From Pseudomonas argentinensis (GTDB lineage Bacteria; Pseudomonadota; Gammaproteobacteria; Pseudomonadales; Pseudomonadaceae), in the NCBI RefSeq assembly GCF_001839655.2, contig NZ_CP056087.1, forward strand, positions 4,402,001 to 4,466,000: 64,000 nt of DNA. Direction: 5' to 3'. Of the stretch, positions 18,801 to 28,106 are shown one piece after another. The position numbers and the translations under genes were made by a program. The notes under the pieces are model-generated. The model did not search any database. It had not been told where the DNA came from and saw only the letters and a program-made list of their open reading frames with translations. Each line of letters opens with the position of its first letter. Positions within the stretch are counted from its first letter, which is position 1.

Positions 18801-20037
18801 CACGGCTCACTCCACGGCCCGCGCGCTGTTGCAGGCGCCTGGCGCCGGCCAGGTCGCCCCGGGCGGCGAGCAGCGTCGACAGGTGCGCCAGGGCCTCGGC
18901 ATGGGTCGGCGCCAGGTACAGGGTCTTGCGGTAATAATCCTGGGCCTCGTTGCTGCGCCCGGCCACATCGCTGAGCAGGCCCAGCCAGTAGAAGGCCTGG
19001 GCGGTCGGCCCATGGCTGGTCAGGTAACGCTCGCAGGCAGCGCGGGCTTCATCGCTGCGCCCGGCATTGGCGAGGGCGGCAATGTCGTCCAGTGAGGTAT
19101 CCGCGCCGACCACCGCCTGGGCAGGCACAGCCGCGGGGGAGCGACGGACCGGCGCCGGCGCCCTGGCGGCGGGGGCCGCCGCGACCGCAGGCCTGGGCCG
19201 CGCGCCGCTGCTCGGTACGCCCTGAACCACAACGCTGGCCGGCCGCGCGGCCTGGCGACGGAATACGAAGGCCAGTGGAATGTTCAGCGCCTGCATGCCG
19301 ACCTGGCTGAACAGGCTGGCTTCCGCCGGCCCGATGAACAGCGCGCCGTCGTCGCGCATCAGGCGCTGCAGCACGGCGGCCACCCTGTGCTGGGTGGGCC
19401 GGTCGAAGTAGATCAGCAGGTTGCGGCAGAACACGAAATCATAGGGGGCCTCACCGGCCAGCAAGCCGGGGGCCAACAGGTTACCGGCCAGCAGGCGAAC
19501 CTTGCGCCGCACCTCGTCGCGCAGCTCGAAGCCTTCGGCGGTCTCGGCGAAATGGCGGTCGCGAAAACCCAGGTCATCGCCACGAAAGGAGTTGCGGCCG
19601 TACAGGGCACGCTCGGCGCGCTGCAGGTTGACCTCGCTGATGTCCATGGCATCGATGCGAAAGCCATCGCCAGGCAGGCCGGCATCCAGCAGTGCCATGG
19701 CGATCGAGTAAGGTTCTTCGCCCGTCGAGCACGGCAGGCTGAGGATGCGCAGCGCCCGGGCGCCAGCCAGTTGCGTGCTGCGCTCACCGGCCAGCTTGGT
19801 CAGCGCGACGAAGGACTCCGGGTAGCGGAAGAACCAGGTCTCCGGCACCACCACCGCCTCGACCAGCGCCTGTTGCTCGCTGGCCGACGCCTGCGCTTTC
19901 AGCCAATAGGCATCCTCACTGGCACAACCGAGGGCCGCGACCCGCTGGCGAACCGCACGCTCGATCACCACCTGGCCGACCGATTCGGCATCCAGGCCGA
20001 TCAGGCCGTGCAGCAACTGCGCGAAGCGCGAGTTCAT
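18790..20037 (-). CDS. wspC: WspC, CheR-type methyltransferase with TPR tail
   Basis: Methylates glutamates on WspA using S-adenosylmethionine. The N-terminal CheR domain shows VPETWFFRYPESF, the SAM-binding LPCSTGEEPYSIAMAL, MDISEVNLQRAERALYGRNSF and FVFCRNLLIYFD. An alanine/proline linker (about 290-340) leads to tetratricopeptide repeats near the C-terminus (AQAFYWLGLLSDVAGRSNEAQDYYRKTLYLAP). Length 415. The ATG at 20037 overlaps the wspB stop as ATGA; an in-frame upstream extension lies inside wspB and is not protein-like. The TPR tail distinguishes WspC from ordinary CheR and may contact the receptor. Confidence 0.94.
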   Translation of the reverse strand: MNSRFAQLLHGLIGLDAESVGQVVIERAVRQRVAALGCASEDAYWLKAQASASEQQALVEAVVVPETWFFRYPESFVALTKLAGERSTQLAGARALRILSLPCSTGEEPYSIAMALLDAGLPGDGFRIDAMDISEVNLQRAERALYGRNSFRGDDLGFRDRHFAETAEGFELRDEVRRKVRLLAGNLLAPGLLAGEAPYDFVFCRNLLIYFDRPTQHRVAAVLQRLMRDDGALFIGPAEASLFSQVGMQALNIPLAFVFRRQAARPASVVVQGVPSSGARPRPAVAAAPAARAPAPVRRSPAAVPAQAVVGADTSLDDIAALANAGRSDEARAACERYLTSHGPTAQAFYWLGLLSDVAGRSNEAQDYYRKTLYLAPTHAEALAHLSTLLAARGDLAGARRLQQRAGRGVSRDER

Positions 20038-20540
20038 CGAGCGCCCTCCGCGTACAGCAGTTCGCGAACTGGTTCGTCGAGCAGATCGGCAACCCGCACC
20101 CACTGCACCAGCCCCTGCTCGGACTTGAGCACCGGCCCCAGATAGCGGGCGTCCGCCAGGCTGACGCCGCTGTTCACGAAGGCCTCGGCAGGGCTGCGCA
20201 GGGTGTCGCTGGCCTGCTCGAGAATCAGGCCCAGCCAGCGCGCCGGTTGATCGCCCTGGGGCCTGTAGTTCACCACCACCAGCCGGGTGCTGGTGCGCAC
20301 TACCGCGGGCTGGCCGAGCGCCTGGGCGGTCAGGTCGACCACCGGCACCGGCGTGCCGCGAAACACGAACAGCCCGGCGACCCAGTCAGGCGCGGCGGGA
20401 ATCTGCTTGAAGCGGCGCAACGGCAATACCTCGACCACCTCGTGAACGTCCAGGGCGTAACGGTCGCTGCCCATGCTGAACAGCAGGAACAGTTGCCCCG
20501 GGCTACGCCGCCCCGGCGAAGGCCTGCCTGGCTCGACCAT
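20034..20540 (-). CDS. wspB: WspB, CheW-like coupling protein
   Basis: The second CheW-type adaptor of the Wsp complex. The 168-residue protein is almost entirely one CheW domain: QLFLLFSMGSDRYALDVHEVVEVLPLR at the start, then WVAGLFVFRGTPVPVVDL in the core. The start MVEPGRPSPGRR lies five bases after the wspA stop; the frame upstream is inside wspA. It overlaps wspC by four bases. Confidence 0.93.
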   Translation of the reverse strand: MVEPGRPSPGRRSPGQLFLLFSMGSDRYALDVHEVVEVLPLRRFKQIPAAPDWVAGLFVFRGTPVPVVDLTAQALGQPAVVRTSTRLVVVNYRPQGDQPARWLGLILEQASDTLRSPAEAFVNSGVSLADARYLGPVLKSEQGLVQWVRVADLLDEPVRELLYAEGAR

Positions 20541-20544
20541 CGGT

Positions 20545-22179
20545 TCAGACCTTGAAGCGGCTGACGCCAGCGCGCAGACCGTTCGCCACCAGGTTGAGGT
20601 CGTCGATAGAGGCGCTGGCCTGGCGCAGCGACTCGACGGTCTGCGACGACGCCTCGCTGAGCTGCACCAGGGCCTGGTTGATCTGCTCGGCACCGGTGGA
20701 CTGCGCCTGCATGCCTTCGTTGACCATCAGCACCCGCGGCGCAAGGGCCTGCACCTGGTGGATGATCTGCGCCAGCTGCTCGCCGACCTGGCCCACCTCG
20801 GCGATGCCGCGACGCACCTCTTCGGAGAAGCGGTCCATGCCCATCACCCCGGCCGACACCGCCGACTGGATCTCGCGCACCATCTGTTCGATATCGTAGG
20901 TGGCCACCGCCGTCTGGTCGGCCAGGCGACGCACCTCGGTGGCCACCACCGCGAAGCCGCGGCCGTATTCGCCGGCCTTCTCGGCCTCGATGGCCGCGTT
21001 GAGCGACAGCAGGTTGGTCTGGTCGGCGACCTTGACGATGGTGGTGACCACGTGGTTGATGTTGCCGGCCTTCTCGTTGAGGATCGCCAGCTTGGCGTTG
21101 ACCAGTTCGGCAGCGCTCATCACCTGGTGCATGGTGTCTTCCATGCGCGCCAGGCCCAGTTGCCCGGCGCCGGCCAGGGTCGAGGTCTGCTCGGCGGCGC
21201 CGGAGACCTCGGTCATGGTGCGCACCAGGTCTCGCGAAGTGGCGGCGATCTCCCGCGAGGTGGCCCCGATTTCCGTGGTGGTGGCGGCGGTTTCGGTGGC
21301 GGTTGCCTGCTGCTGCTTGGAGGTGGCGGCGATCTCGGTGACCGAAGTGGTGACCTGCACGGACGAACGCTGCGCCTGGGCGACCAGAGTCTTGATCTCC
21401 TCGGCCATGCCGTTGAAGCCGGTTTCGATGGCGCCGAACTCGTCGCGGCGGCCGAGGTTCAGGCGCGCGGTCAGGTCGCCACCGGCCAGCACCTGCAAGG
21501 TGTCGACCACCTGCTGCACCGGGCGGGTGATCGCCTGCATCAGGAAGTAGCCACAGACGAACGCCGCGACGATCGCCAACAGCACGGAAATCGCCATGCT
21601 CAGCTCGGCGCGGTTGACCGCCGACACGATATCTCCGGCCGAGGCGTAGGCCATGTCGCGGTTCAGCTCGATCATCGCGGTGAGCTGGGTGCGGCCTTCG
21701 TTCCAGGTATCGGTCAGCGGGCCGTTGAGTCGCGCTGCAGCCTCGGGCTGTCGCCCCTGGTCGTACAGGTTCAGCACCTCGGCCTGCTGCTGGGCGAACA
21801 GGTCGCGGGTGCGTTCGAAGGCTTCCAGGGCGGCACGGTCGCCGTCATCGCGAATGGTGGCGCGGTAATCGGCCAGCGAGGCGACCAGCCTGTCGCCAGC
21901 GCTCTTGATCAGCTGCCGGTCCGCGTCGTCGAGTGCGTGCGCTTCGCGCAGGCTGACCTGGACGATGGTCTGGTGGAACATGTCCGTCCAGACGCTGCGC
22001 ACCTGGGTAATATGGAACATGCCGGGCATGGCGTCGTCCAGCAGGCGGGTTGCACCGTCCTGGACCTTGAGCAGGCGCTCGAAGGAGGCGGCGGCCATCA
22101 GCAACATGATGGCGATGATGACCGCAAAACTTGCCTGGATACGCTGGCGAACAGTCCAGTTCTTCACATTCAACCCCAT
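20545..22179 (-). CDS. wspA: WspA, surface-sensing methyl-accepting receptor
   Basis: The membrane receptor that starts the Wsp signal. 544 residues: transmembrane helix 1 at about 13-33, a four-helix-bundle-like periplasmic domain, helix 2 at about 190-213 ([18 protein letters not shown]), HAMP, then a long cytoplasmic signalling coiled coil. The hairpin tip reads [37 protein letters not shown], with Glu-Lys-Ala replacing the usual Glu-Ala-Ala, as in WspA. It is the first gene of the operon. The 187 bases upstream should hold the promoter, but no clear sigma-70 or sigma-54 boxes were identified. Confidence 0.95.
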   Translation of the reverse strand: MGLNVKNWTVRQRIQASFAVIIAIMLLMAAASFERLLKVQDGATRLLDDAMPGMFHITQVRSVWTDMFHQTIVQVSLREAHALDDADRQLIKSAGDRLVASLADYRATIRDDGDRAALEAFERTRDLFAQQQAEVLNLYDQGRQPEAAARLNGPLTDTWNEGRTQLTAMIELNRDMAYASAGDIVSAVNRAELSMAISVLLAIVAAFVCGYFLMQAITRPVQQVVDTLQVLAGGDLTARLNLGRRDEFGAIETGFNGMAEEIKTLVAQAQRSSVQVTTSVTEIAATSKQQQATATETAATTTEIGATSREIAATSRDLVRTMTEVSGAAEQTSTLAGAGQLGLARMEDTMHQVMSAAELVNAKLAILNEKAGNINHVVTTIVKVADQTNLLSLNAAIEAEKAGEYGRGFAVVATEVRRLADQTAVATYDIEQMVREIQSAVSAGVMGMDRFSEEVRRGIAEVGQVGEQLAQIIHQVQALAPRVLMVNEGMQAQSTGAEQINQALVQLSEASSQTVESLRQASASIDDLNLVANGLRAGVSRFKV

Positions 22180-22366
22180 TGCCGATATTCCTGATCCAGC
22201 CGTAGGGCGGCGCCCGCAGCTTATGCGCCCGGACTCTAGGGGCGTTGCGTGTGCAGCGCAAGCGAGACCGGACCTATTTACTGTAGAACAGGCGCCGGGT
22301 CATGAAGGGCGAACAAGGCCGGCGCCTGCCGGACGGCGCGCGGCCGTCGGCAGCCGGGTGCGGGGG

Positions 22367-23095
22367 TTACTGAAGGTCCTGGCGAACCTGGGCTTCCAGC
22401 TCGGCCTTGAGGGCGGGGTCGAGCTTCAGGTGGCGGGCCAGTTCATCCAGGTAGGCGCGCTCCATGAAGTGCTCCTCGTCGACCATCAGTACGCTGGCCA
22501 CGTACATTTCCGCGGCCATTTCCGGGGTGCTGGCGGCGCGCGCCACATCGGCCGGGTCCAGCGGCTTGTTCAGCTCGGCGTGCAGCCAGTGCTGGGTTTC
22601 AGTGTCGCTGGTCAGCTTGCTGAACTCGCCTTCGATCAACTCCCGCTCGCGCTCGTCGACATGGCCATCGGCCTTGGCCGCCGCCACCAGCGCCTTGAGG
22701 ATGCCCTGGCTGTGCAGCTCCACCTGCGGCGCCGGCAGGCGATCGAGGGTCTGCGGCTCGCCCTTGGGCGCATTGGCCTGCTTGGCCTGCCAGTTGCCAT
22801 AGGCCTTGTAGGCGATCACGCCGAGCGCGGCCAGGCCGCCATAGATCGCCACCTTGCCACCGACCTTGCGTACTCGCTTGTTGCCCAGCAGCATGGCCAG
22901 CGCCGCGCCGCCACCGGCGCCCTTGAGCATCGAGCCGATGCCGCCGTTGTCGCCCTTGCCGGCGCCAGCGGCGTTGCCGCCCAGCAGGCCGCCCAGCGCA
23001 CCACCGAGCCCGGACGAAGACTTGCCAGCGGTTTTCTGTTGCAGCAATTCCTGCCCGGACTTCAGCAGTTGGTCGAGCAAGCCACGCGTATTCAT
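22367..23095 (-). CDS. DUF533 (YebE-like) inner-membrane protein
   Basis: A 242-residue protein: a glycine-rich N-terminal half (GLGGALGGLLGGNAAGAGKGDNGGIGSMLKGAGGG), a hydrophobic segment at about 80-105 (VAIYGGLAALGVIAYKAYG), and a C-terminal TerB-like helical domain (GILKALVAAAKADGHVDERERELIEGEF). This is the standard DUF533 architecture. E. coli YebE responds to envelope stress, but its biochemical role is unknown. The TerB-like motif AAKADGHVDERE resembles an acidic metal-binding loop. It is a single gene between wspA and recJ on the same strand. Confidence 0.85.
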   Translation of the reverse strand: MNTRGLLDQLLKSGQELLQQKTAGKSSSGLGGALGGLLGGNAAGAGKGDNGGIGSMLKGAGGGAALAMLLGNKRVRKVGGKVAIYGGLAALGVIAYKAYGNWQAKQANAPKGEPQTLDRLPAPQVELHSQGILKALVAAAKADGHVDERERELIEGEFSKLTSDTETQHWLHAELNKPLDPADVARAASTPEMAAEMYVASVLMVDEEHFMERAYLDELARHLKLDPALKAELEAQVRQDLQ

Positions 23096-23264
23096 GGAGT
23101 TCTCCAATGGTTCAGGAACGGACGAATCTACTGGGAAGCCGGGCCGTCGTCGGTTACAGATTGCGTCAGGATATTGCGCGCACGACCACCCAAGCCCAGT
23201 CAATAGACAGGCCTAAAGCTCGCTCCGTTCAAAGCTGAACCAGCAGGTAGCTTTTTACGGCTTG

Positions 23265-24977
23265 CTAACGCGGGGCCAGGTGGGAGATCAACAACTGCAC
23301 CGATTCCTGGCCGCGGAACTCGTTGACGTCCAGCTTGTAGGCCAGCTCGACCCAGCGCACGGTCGGGTTGGGCCACACTTCGCGGTCGACGCCAAAGGCG
23401 ATGCCGTCCAGCTGCAGGCTGCCGCATTCGCTCTTGAGCACCACCTTGAGATGACGCTCGCCGACAATACGCTGCTGCACCAACTGGAAGGCGCCGTGGA
23501 ACAGCGGCTCGGGGAAGTGTTGCCCCCAGGGGCCGGCATTGCGCAGCTCGCGGGCCAGGGGCAGGTTGAATTCATCGATGCTCAGCACGCCGTCGGAAAG
23601 CAGGCGGCCGGTCAGGTCGTCCTCGCAGAGCTGGCGGCGCACTTCGTCGTCGAAGGCCCTGGCGAAGGTCTCGAAGTGCTCGGCCGGCAACGACAGGCCG
23701 GCGGCCATGGCATGGCCGCCGAACTTGCTGATCAGCCCCGGATGGCGCGACGCCACGGCATCCAGCGCATCGCGGATATGAAAGCCCGGCACCGAGCGCG
23801 CCGAGCCCTTGAGCATGCCCTCCCCGGCATCGGCGAAGGCGATGGTCGGGCGGTGGTAGCGCTCCTTCAGGCGCGAAGCGAGGATGCCGATCACCCCCTG
23901 GTGCCAGTCGGCCTCGAATAGACAGAGGCCGAACGGCAGGCTTTCCAGCGGCAAATCCTTTAGCTGGGCCAGGGCCTCGCGCTGCATGCCCTGCTCGATG
24001 GCCTTGCGGTCCTGGTTGAGCTGGTCGAGCTGCACCGCCATGTCGCGGGCCAGGGCTTCGTCTTCGCAGAGCAGGCACTCGATGCCCAGGCTCATGTCGT
24101 CGAGGCGCCCCGCCGCATTCAGGCGCGGGCCAAGAATGAAACCCAGGTCGGTGGAGGTGATGCGCCCATGTTGCTTGCCGGCCACTTCCAGCAGCGCACG
24201 CAGCCCGGGCCGGGCGCGACCGGCACGAATACGCGCCAGGCCCTGGTGCACCAGGATGCGGTTGTTGGCGTCCAGCGGCACCACGTCGGCGACACTGCCC
24301 AGGGCCACCAGGTCGAGCAGTTCGCCCAGGTTCGGCTCCGCTCGCTCGGCCGTGAACCAGCCCACCTCGCGCAGCCGCGCACGCAGCGCCAGCAACACGT
24401 AGAAGATCACCCCGACCCCGGCCAGCGATTTGCTCGGGAAGCTGCAGCCCGGCTGGTTGGGATTGACGATGGCGTCGGCCGCCGGCAGCTCGTGGCCCGG
24501 CAGGTGGTGGTCGGTGACCAGCACCTTCAGCCCGGCTGCCTTGGCAGCCGCCACGCCGTCGATGCTGGAGATGCCGTTGTCCACGGTGATCAGCAGTTCG
24601 GGCTCGCGGCTCAGCGCCACGGCGACGATCTCCGGGGTCAGGCCATAGCCGTACTCGAAGCGGTTGGGCACCAGGTAATCGACATGGGCGGCGCCCAGCA
24701 TGCGCAGGCCGAGCAGCCCGACGGTGCTGGCCGTGGCGCCATCGGCGTCGAAGTCGCCGACGATCAGCATGCGCTGACGCTGGCGCAGACCTTCGACCAA
24801 CAGCTCGACCGCCGCCTCGATACCCTTGAGTTGGGAAAACGGAATCAGCCGCGCCAGGCCCTTTTCCAGTTCCACTGCCGAGAGCACCCCGCGCGCGGCA
24901 TAAAGGCGGGTCAACAAGGGCGGCAGGTTGCCCAGGTCGGGCAGTGAGGCGGGAAGCGGGCGGGACTCGATACGCAT
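23265..24977 (-). CDS. recJ: Single-strand-specific 5'-3' exonuclease RecJ
   Basis: Degrades single-stranded DNA 5' to 3' in recombination and mismatch repair. The 570-residue protein has DHH-family motifs: GDFDADGATAS (about 69-80), LLITVDNGIS, VTDHHLPG and GSVADVVPLDANNR, with GGHAMAAGLSL in the DHHA1 domain. All metal-binding Asp and His residues are present. MRIESRPLP is the typical N-terminus; a TTG three codons upstream is also possible. Upstream lies the family A element at 24999-25168, between recJ and yaeQ on the same strand, which may supply or block promoter sequence. Confidence 0.96.
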   Translation of the reverse strand: MRIESRPLPASLPDLGNLPPLLTRLYAARGVLSAVELEKGLARLIPFSQLKGIEAAVELLVEGLRQRQRMLIVGDFDADGATASTVGLLGLRMLGAAHVDYLVPNRFEYGYGLTPEIVAVALSREPELLITVDNGISSIDGVAAAKAAGLKVLVTDHHLPGHELPAADAIVNPNQPGCSFPSKSLAGVGVIFYVLLALRARLREVGWFTAERAEPNLGELLDLVALGSVADVVPLDANNRILVHQGLARIRAGRARPGLRALLEVAGKQHGRITSTDLGFILGPRLNAAGRLDDMSLGIECLLCEDEALARDMAVQLDQLNQDRKAIEQGMQREALAQLKDLPLESLPFGLCLFEADWHQGVIGILASRLKERYHRPTIAFADAGEGMLKGSARSVPGFHIRDALDAVASRHPGLISKFGGHAMAAGLSLPAEHFETFARAFDDEVRRQLCEDDLTGRLLSDGVLSIDEFNLPLARELRNAGPWGQHFPEPLFHGAFQLVQQRIVGERHLKVVLKSECGSLQLDGIAFGVDREVWPNPTVRWVELAYKLDVNEFRGQESVQLLISHLAPR

Positions 24978-24998
24978 GAAAATCAACTTCTATTCATT

Positions 24999-25168
24999 AG
25001 AGCCTGCTCACGATCTGTAGCTGACGTAGGGTGGACAACGCTTTTTTTGTCCACCACTGCAATTGCAGAACCGTGGACGGATGAAGCGTCGTCCACCCTA
25101 CAAAGGCCGTTTATACAACTTTGCCAGCAAAGTCGATGAAGGGGAGACCATAGATAGTGACAGGCTCT
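24999..25168. mobile_element. Family A MITE-like element, copy 2, with nested inverted repeat
   Basis: Left end AGAGCCTGCTCACGATCT, right end complementary with one base missing. The interior differs from copy 1 and holds another inverted repeat, GTAGGGTGGAC at 25026-25036 against GTCCACCCTAC at 25091-25101. It fills almost all of the yaeQ-recJ gap and ends 18 bases from the yaeQ stop. Confidence 0.7.
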
Positions 25169-25186
25169 TACAGTAAAACGAAAGAC

Positions 25187-25729
25187 TCAGAAACGCTCGC
25201 CTGTCAGCCACTCGACCGGAATCTCGTGCTGGCCGCGCTCGTCGGTGACGAACAGTTCGCCGTCGCTGATCATCACGCTCCAGCTCAGCGAGCGCGGCAG
25301 ATCCTGGGACAGTTCGGCCAAGGCCTCCTGGCCCAGGGAGACGACGTTGATGTTCTTCAGGCTGCGCACCGGATCCAGGCACTTGGTCTGCCAGACGCGC
25401 AGGTTGCCGTAGGCCACCAGGCTGAATTTCTCGGTGCGCCGCGAGCACCAGGTGATGCGCTCGCTGTCCGGCTGGCCGACTTCGATCCAGTGCAGCACAC
25501 GACCATCCAGGCTCTTCTCCCACAGCGCCGGCTCGTCGACGTCCGACAGGCCACGGCCAAAGGCCAGGCTTTCCTGATAGAACAGCGCATAGGCGATCAG
25601 CCGCGCGGCCAGGCGCTCCTCGGTTTCCGAAGGGTGGCGGGCCACGGTGAAACGCAGGCTTTCGTAGATGCTGCGATCGATATCGGTGAGGTTGAGATCG
25701 ATCTTGTAGGTCGTGGACGGCAGGGCCAT
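25187..25729 (-). CDS. yaeQ: YaeQ family protein
   Basis: A 180-residue protein of the YaeQ family, whose fold resembles PD-(D/E)XK nucleases. It begins MALPSTTYKIDLNLTDIDRSIYESLRFTVARHPSETEERLAARLIAY, with the conserved GLSDVDEPALWEKSLDG and SRRTEKFSLVAYGNLRVW. The acidic and lysine residues that would form a nuclease-like site are present, but activity is unproven in this family. Suppression of an RfaH-related defect has been reported for E. coli YaeQ relatives. It lies directly upstream of recJ, as in other Pseudomonas, with a repeat element between them. Confidence 0.88.
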   Translation of the reverse strand: MALPSTTYKIDLNLTDIDRSIYESLRFTVARHPSETEERLAARLIAYALFYQESLAFGRGLSDVDEPALWEKSLDGRVLHWIEVGQPDSERITWCSRRTEKFSLVAYGNLRVWQTKCLDPVRSLKNINVVSLGQEALAELSQDLPRSLSWSVMISDGELFVTDERGQHEIPVEWLTGERF

Positions 25730-25831
25730 GGCGCGCTTCTTGAAATTCGGAAAAGTGCGCCAGTCTATCAGGCCGGCCAGGAGCGTGGGCAAAGCGCCGC
25801 CCAAAGGAGGCGCCCGCCACGCGTCAAGCGG

Positions 25832-27475
25832 TCAGGAATCGCTCTTCCAGTCCGGGTAGCGGCGCTCGGCCGGCGCCGGCGGGAAGTACTGGTACAGCCA
25901 GGTCTCGCTGAGCACTTCCTTGTTGTCGACGCGGCGCAGGTAGGCGCGCATGTTCACCGGCTCGACGCTGTCGCTGGTGGGGAACCAGTCGAACTGCGCG
26001 CGGAAGCCTTCCACCTCCGGGTACAGGGCCAGGATGCTGAAATCCTTGACCTCGCCATGGGAGGCCTCGACCACTACCTCGACCTGGGCCTTGGCGTCCA
26101 TCTCTGCCAGCGGGCCGCCCGCGAAATCGATGGCGAAGCGCCGTGCCCAGACCTTCGGCCAGTGCTCGCCCGGCGCCCAGCCCAGGATGAAGCCACCCAT
26201 GCCGGAGCGGGTGGCATGCACCTGGGCCAGGGTCGGTTTCACCGGCGGCAGCGCGGCCCAGTAGAGCTTGTAGCCGAAGTTCAACGAGGTGCCGGGCTCG
26301 ATCGGCTGCTTGGGGTTCCAGAAGCAGACGATGTTGTCCATGGTCTCGCCGGTGGTGGGAATCTCCAGCAGATCGATGCTGCCCTCGCCCCACTGGGTGG
26401 TCGGCTCGACCCACAGGCTCGGACGGCGGCTGTACCAGACCACGGTGTCCTGGTAGGACTTGAAGTCATGGTCGTACTGCACCAGGCCGAAGCCCTTCGG
26501 GTTGGTGTCGGCGAAGGCGTTGAACTGCAGTTTTTCCGGGTTGTTCAGCGGCCGGCAGACCCACTCGCCGTTGCCGCGCCACATGGACAGGCGATCGCTG
26601 TCGTGGATGGCGGTGGCGATGAAGTCACAGCGGTTACGTTCATGGCCGCCGCAGGCGAACATACTGGTCATCGGCGAAATACCCAGCTGCTTGATGGTCT
26701 TGCGGGCGTTGATATGGGCGTCGATATCCATCACCACCTGCTTTTCCTGGCAGTCGATATCGAAGCGGAAGGCGCCGGTGGCGCTCGGCGAGTCGAGCAA
26801 GGCGTAAAGCACGAAGCGGGTGGCGTTCTGGTCCGGCGTCTCGAACCAGAACTCGGTGAAGTCGGGGAACTCTTCCGGGGTGTCGGTAAAGGTGTCGACC
26901 GCCAGGCCCCGGGCCGACAGGCCGTACTGGCCGGTGTTGTCCACCGCGCGGAAGTAGCTGGCGCCCAGGAAGGAGACGATGTCGTACTTGGCGATGTTCG
27001 GCTGCTTGAACACCTTGAGGCCGGCGAAGCCCAGGTCGCCCTTGAGCTGCGCAACATCCACGCCGCTCTTGCCGTACTCGAACAGCTCGGGGCGGAAATG
27101 CACCTCACGGGCCTGACGGCTCTTGGGGTAGACGGCGTGCATGCGCACCGGCTGACGAAAGCCCATGCCGACGTGGAAGAAGTGCACGTCCAGTTGCCCG
27201 TCCAGCTCGTTCCACAGCGAATGCGCCGGGTCGTACTGGATGGCGTTGAACTGCTGGGGCGTCAACTTGGCGAGGGTCTCCGGCAGCACCTCGGCGGTGC
27301 TCTGGTAAGCCCGGCCGGCCATGCGCTTGGCGCGCGCCTGCAGTTGCTTGAAATCGAAGGGTTCAGCTTCGCCGTCAGCGGTCTTGGCGAAGCTGTGCAG
27401 GCTGAACAGGCTGGCCGGCAGGCCACTGGCGGCAGCCATCATCATGGAGGCTTTGAGAAGGTCACGTCTATGCAT
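25832..27475 (-). CDS. opgD: Glucan biosynthesis protein D (periplasmic, Tat-exported)
   Basis: Acts in the periplasm on osmoregulated glucans. The 547-residue protein begins [24 protein letters not shown], a twin-arginine signal. It has long stretches matching E. coli OpgD, such as [63 protein letters not shown] and DWFPTSDS. The second of two nearby ATGs (27475) is chosen because AGGG lies six bases before it; 27481 is the alternative. OpgD usually works with an OpgG or OpgH system elsewhere, and no opgGH genes are in the window. It is followed by yaeQ on the same strand, 102 bases away. Confidence 0.95.
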   Translation of the reverse strand: MHRRDLLKASMMMAAASGLPASLFSLHSFAKTADGEAEPFDFKQLQARAKRMAGRAYQSTAEVLPETLAKLTPQQFNAIQYDPAHSLWNELDGQLDVHFFHVGMGFRQPVRMHAVYPKSRQAREVHFRPELFEYGKSGVDVAQLKGDLGFAGLKVFKQPNIAKYDIVSFLGASYFRAVDNTGQYGLSARGLAVDTFTDTPEEFPDFTEFWFETPDQNATRFVLYALLDSPSATGAFRFDIDCQEKQVVMDIDAHINARKTIKQLGISPMTSMFACGGHERNRCDFIATAIHDSDRLSMWRGNGEWVCRPLNNPEKLQFNAFADTNPKGFGLVQYDHDFKSYQDTVVWYSRRPSLWVEPTTQWGEGSIDLLEIPTTGETMDNIVCFWNPKQPIEPGTSLNFGYKLYWAALPPVKPTLAQVHATRSGMGGFILGWAPGEHWPKVWARRFAIDFAGGPLAEMDAKAQVEVVVEASHGEVKDFSILALYPEVEGFRAQFDWFPTSDSVEPVNMRAYLRRVDNKEVLSETWLYQYFPPAPAERRYPDWKSDS

Positions 27476-27624
27476 GGGCATCCCTGGCTAGGTAAGGAAT
27501 CTGCATGTCGCCCAAGGGCGCTGAAAAATCCCTACAACAGATAGCCCTACCCGCCACATGGTTCCGCGCTGAATGTGCAACCGGCTGGTAAACGCCGCCA
27601 GCGGCACAAGCGAAACGCTGAGGG

Positions 27625-27645
27625 TGAAACGGCAACAGACCCTAG
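27625..27645 (-). repeat. Family B end, solo copy overlapping a stop codon
   Basis: An exact copy of the 21-base family B end; on the minus strand it begins CTAGGGTCTGTTGCCGTTTC. No matching left end was found in the opgD-ankyrin gap. Its terminal CTAG contains the TAG stop of the ankyrin gene. Confidence 0.75.
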
Positions 27646-28106
27646 CGCGCCGCCTTCAGCAGGTTGCCGATGGCCCTGCGGTCACGCTTGCCGTCGCGCT
27701 TGTCGAGCAGATCGAGAAAGGCGAAGGAGTCGAGGCCGTTGAGCGTGGTCTTCGGGCTGACGATCTTGCGCTTCGGGTTGGCGCCCTGTTCGAGCAGCAG
27801 CTTCACCAACACCGGCTCGTTATAGAGGATGGCGCCATTGAGGGCGGACAGGCCCATCTGATCCGGCTCGTCGACCGGGCAGCCGGCCTCCAGCGCCTGT
27901 TTCATCTGCGCCAGCGCCATGTCCTTGCGCGCCTCGGACTCGCCGTAGGCCGCCGCCATCAACGTCAGTGTCGGCGCCTGCATGCCGGCATTGCCAAGCA
28001 CGCAGCCGCGCTCGTCCATTACCTGCAAGCCGTGGCCTTTCTGTACATCTTCGGCGTGGGCGGCGCCGGCCAACAAAAGGCACAGCGCCAGAACTCTAAA
28101 CTGCAT
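27642..28106 (-). CDS. Small periplasmic ankyrin-repeat protein
   Basis: A 154-residue protein with signal peptide MQFRVLALCLLLAGAAHA and a short ankyrin-like region (MGLSALNGAILYNEPVLVKLLLEQGANPKRK). Ankyrin repeats usually mediate protein contacts; no partner is evident. Two Cys residues in the mature part (GCVLG, AGCPVD) may pair in the periplasm. Its start overlaps the sbcC stop region by 11 bases, so translation is probably coupled, although the functional link to DNA repair is unclear. The stop codon lies inside the end of a family B repeat, so the reading frame may have been trimmed by insertion. Confidence 0.75.
   Translation of the reverse strand: MQFRVLALCLLLAGAAHAEDVQKGHGLQVMDERGCVLGNAGMQAPTLTLMAAAYGESEARKDMALAQMKQALEAGCPVDEPDQMGLSALNGAILYNEPVLVKLLLEQGANPKRKIVSPKTTLNGLDSFAFLDLLDKRDGKRDRRAIGNLLKAAR

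Noticed and set aside
22289..22329. CAGGCGCC ... GGCGCCTG inverted repeat upstream of wspA
   Set aside because: It lies about 150 bases from the wspA start and has a long loop and no T-run. It may be chance in GC-rich DNA and I have no regulator to assign.
25157..27544. A 795-codon open frame on the plus strand
   Set aside because: It is antisense to yaeQ and opgD, both of which match families strongly. The frame has no recognisable motif or ribosome site.
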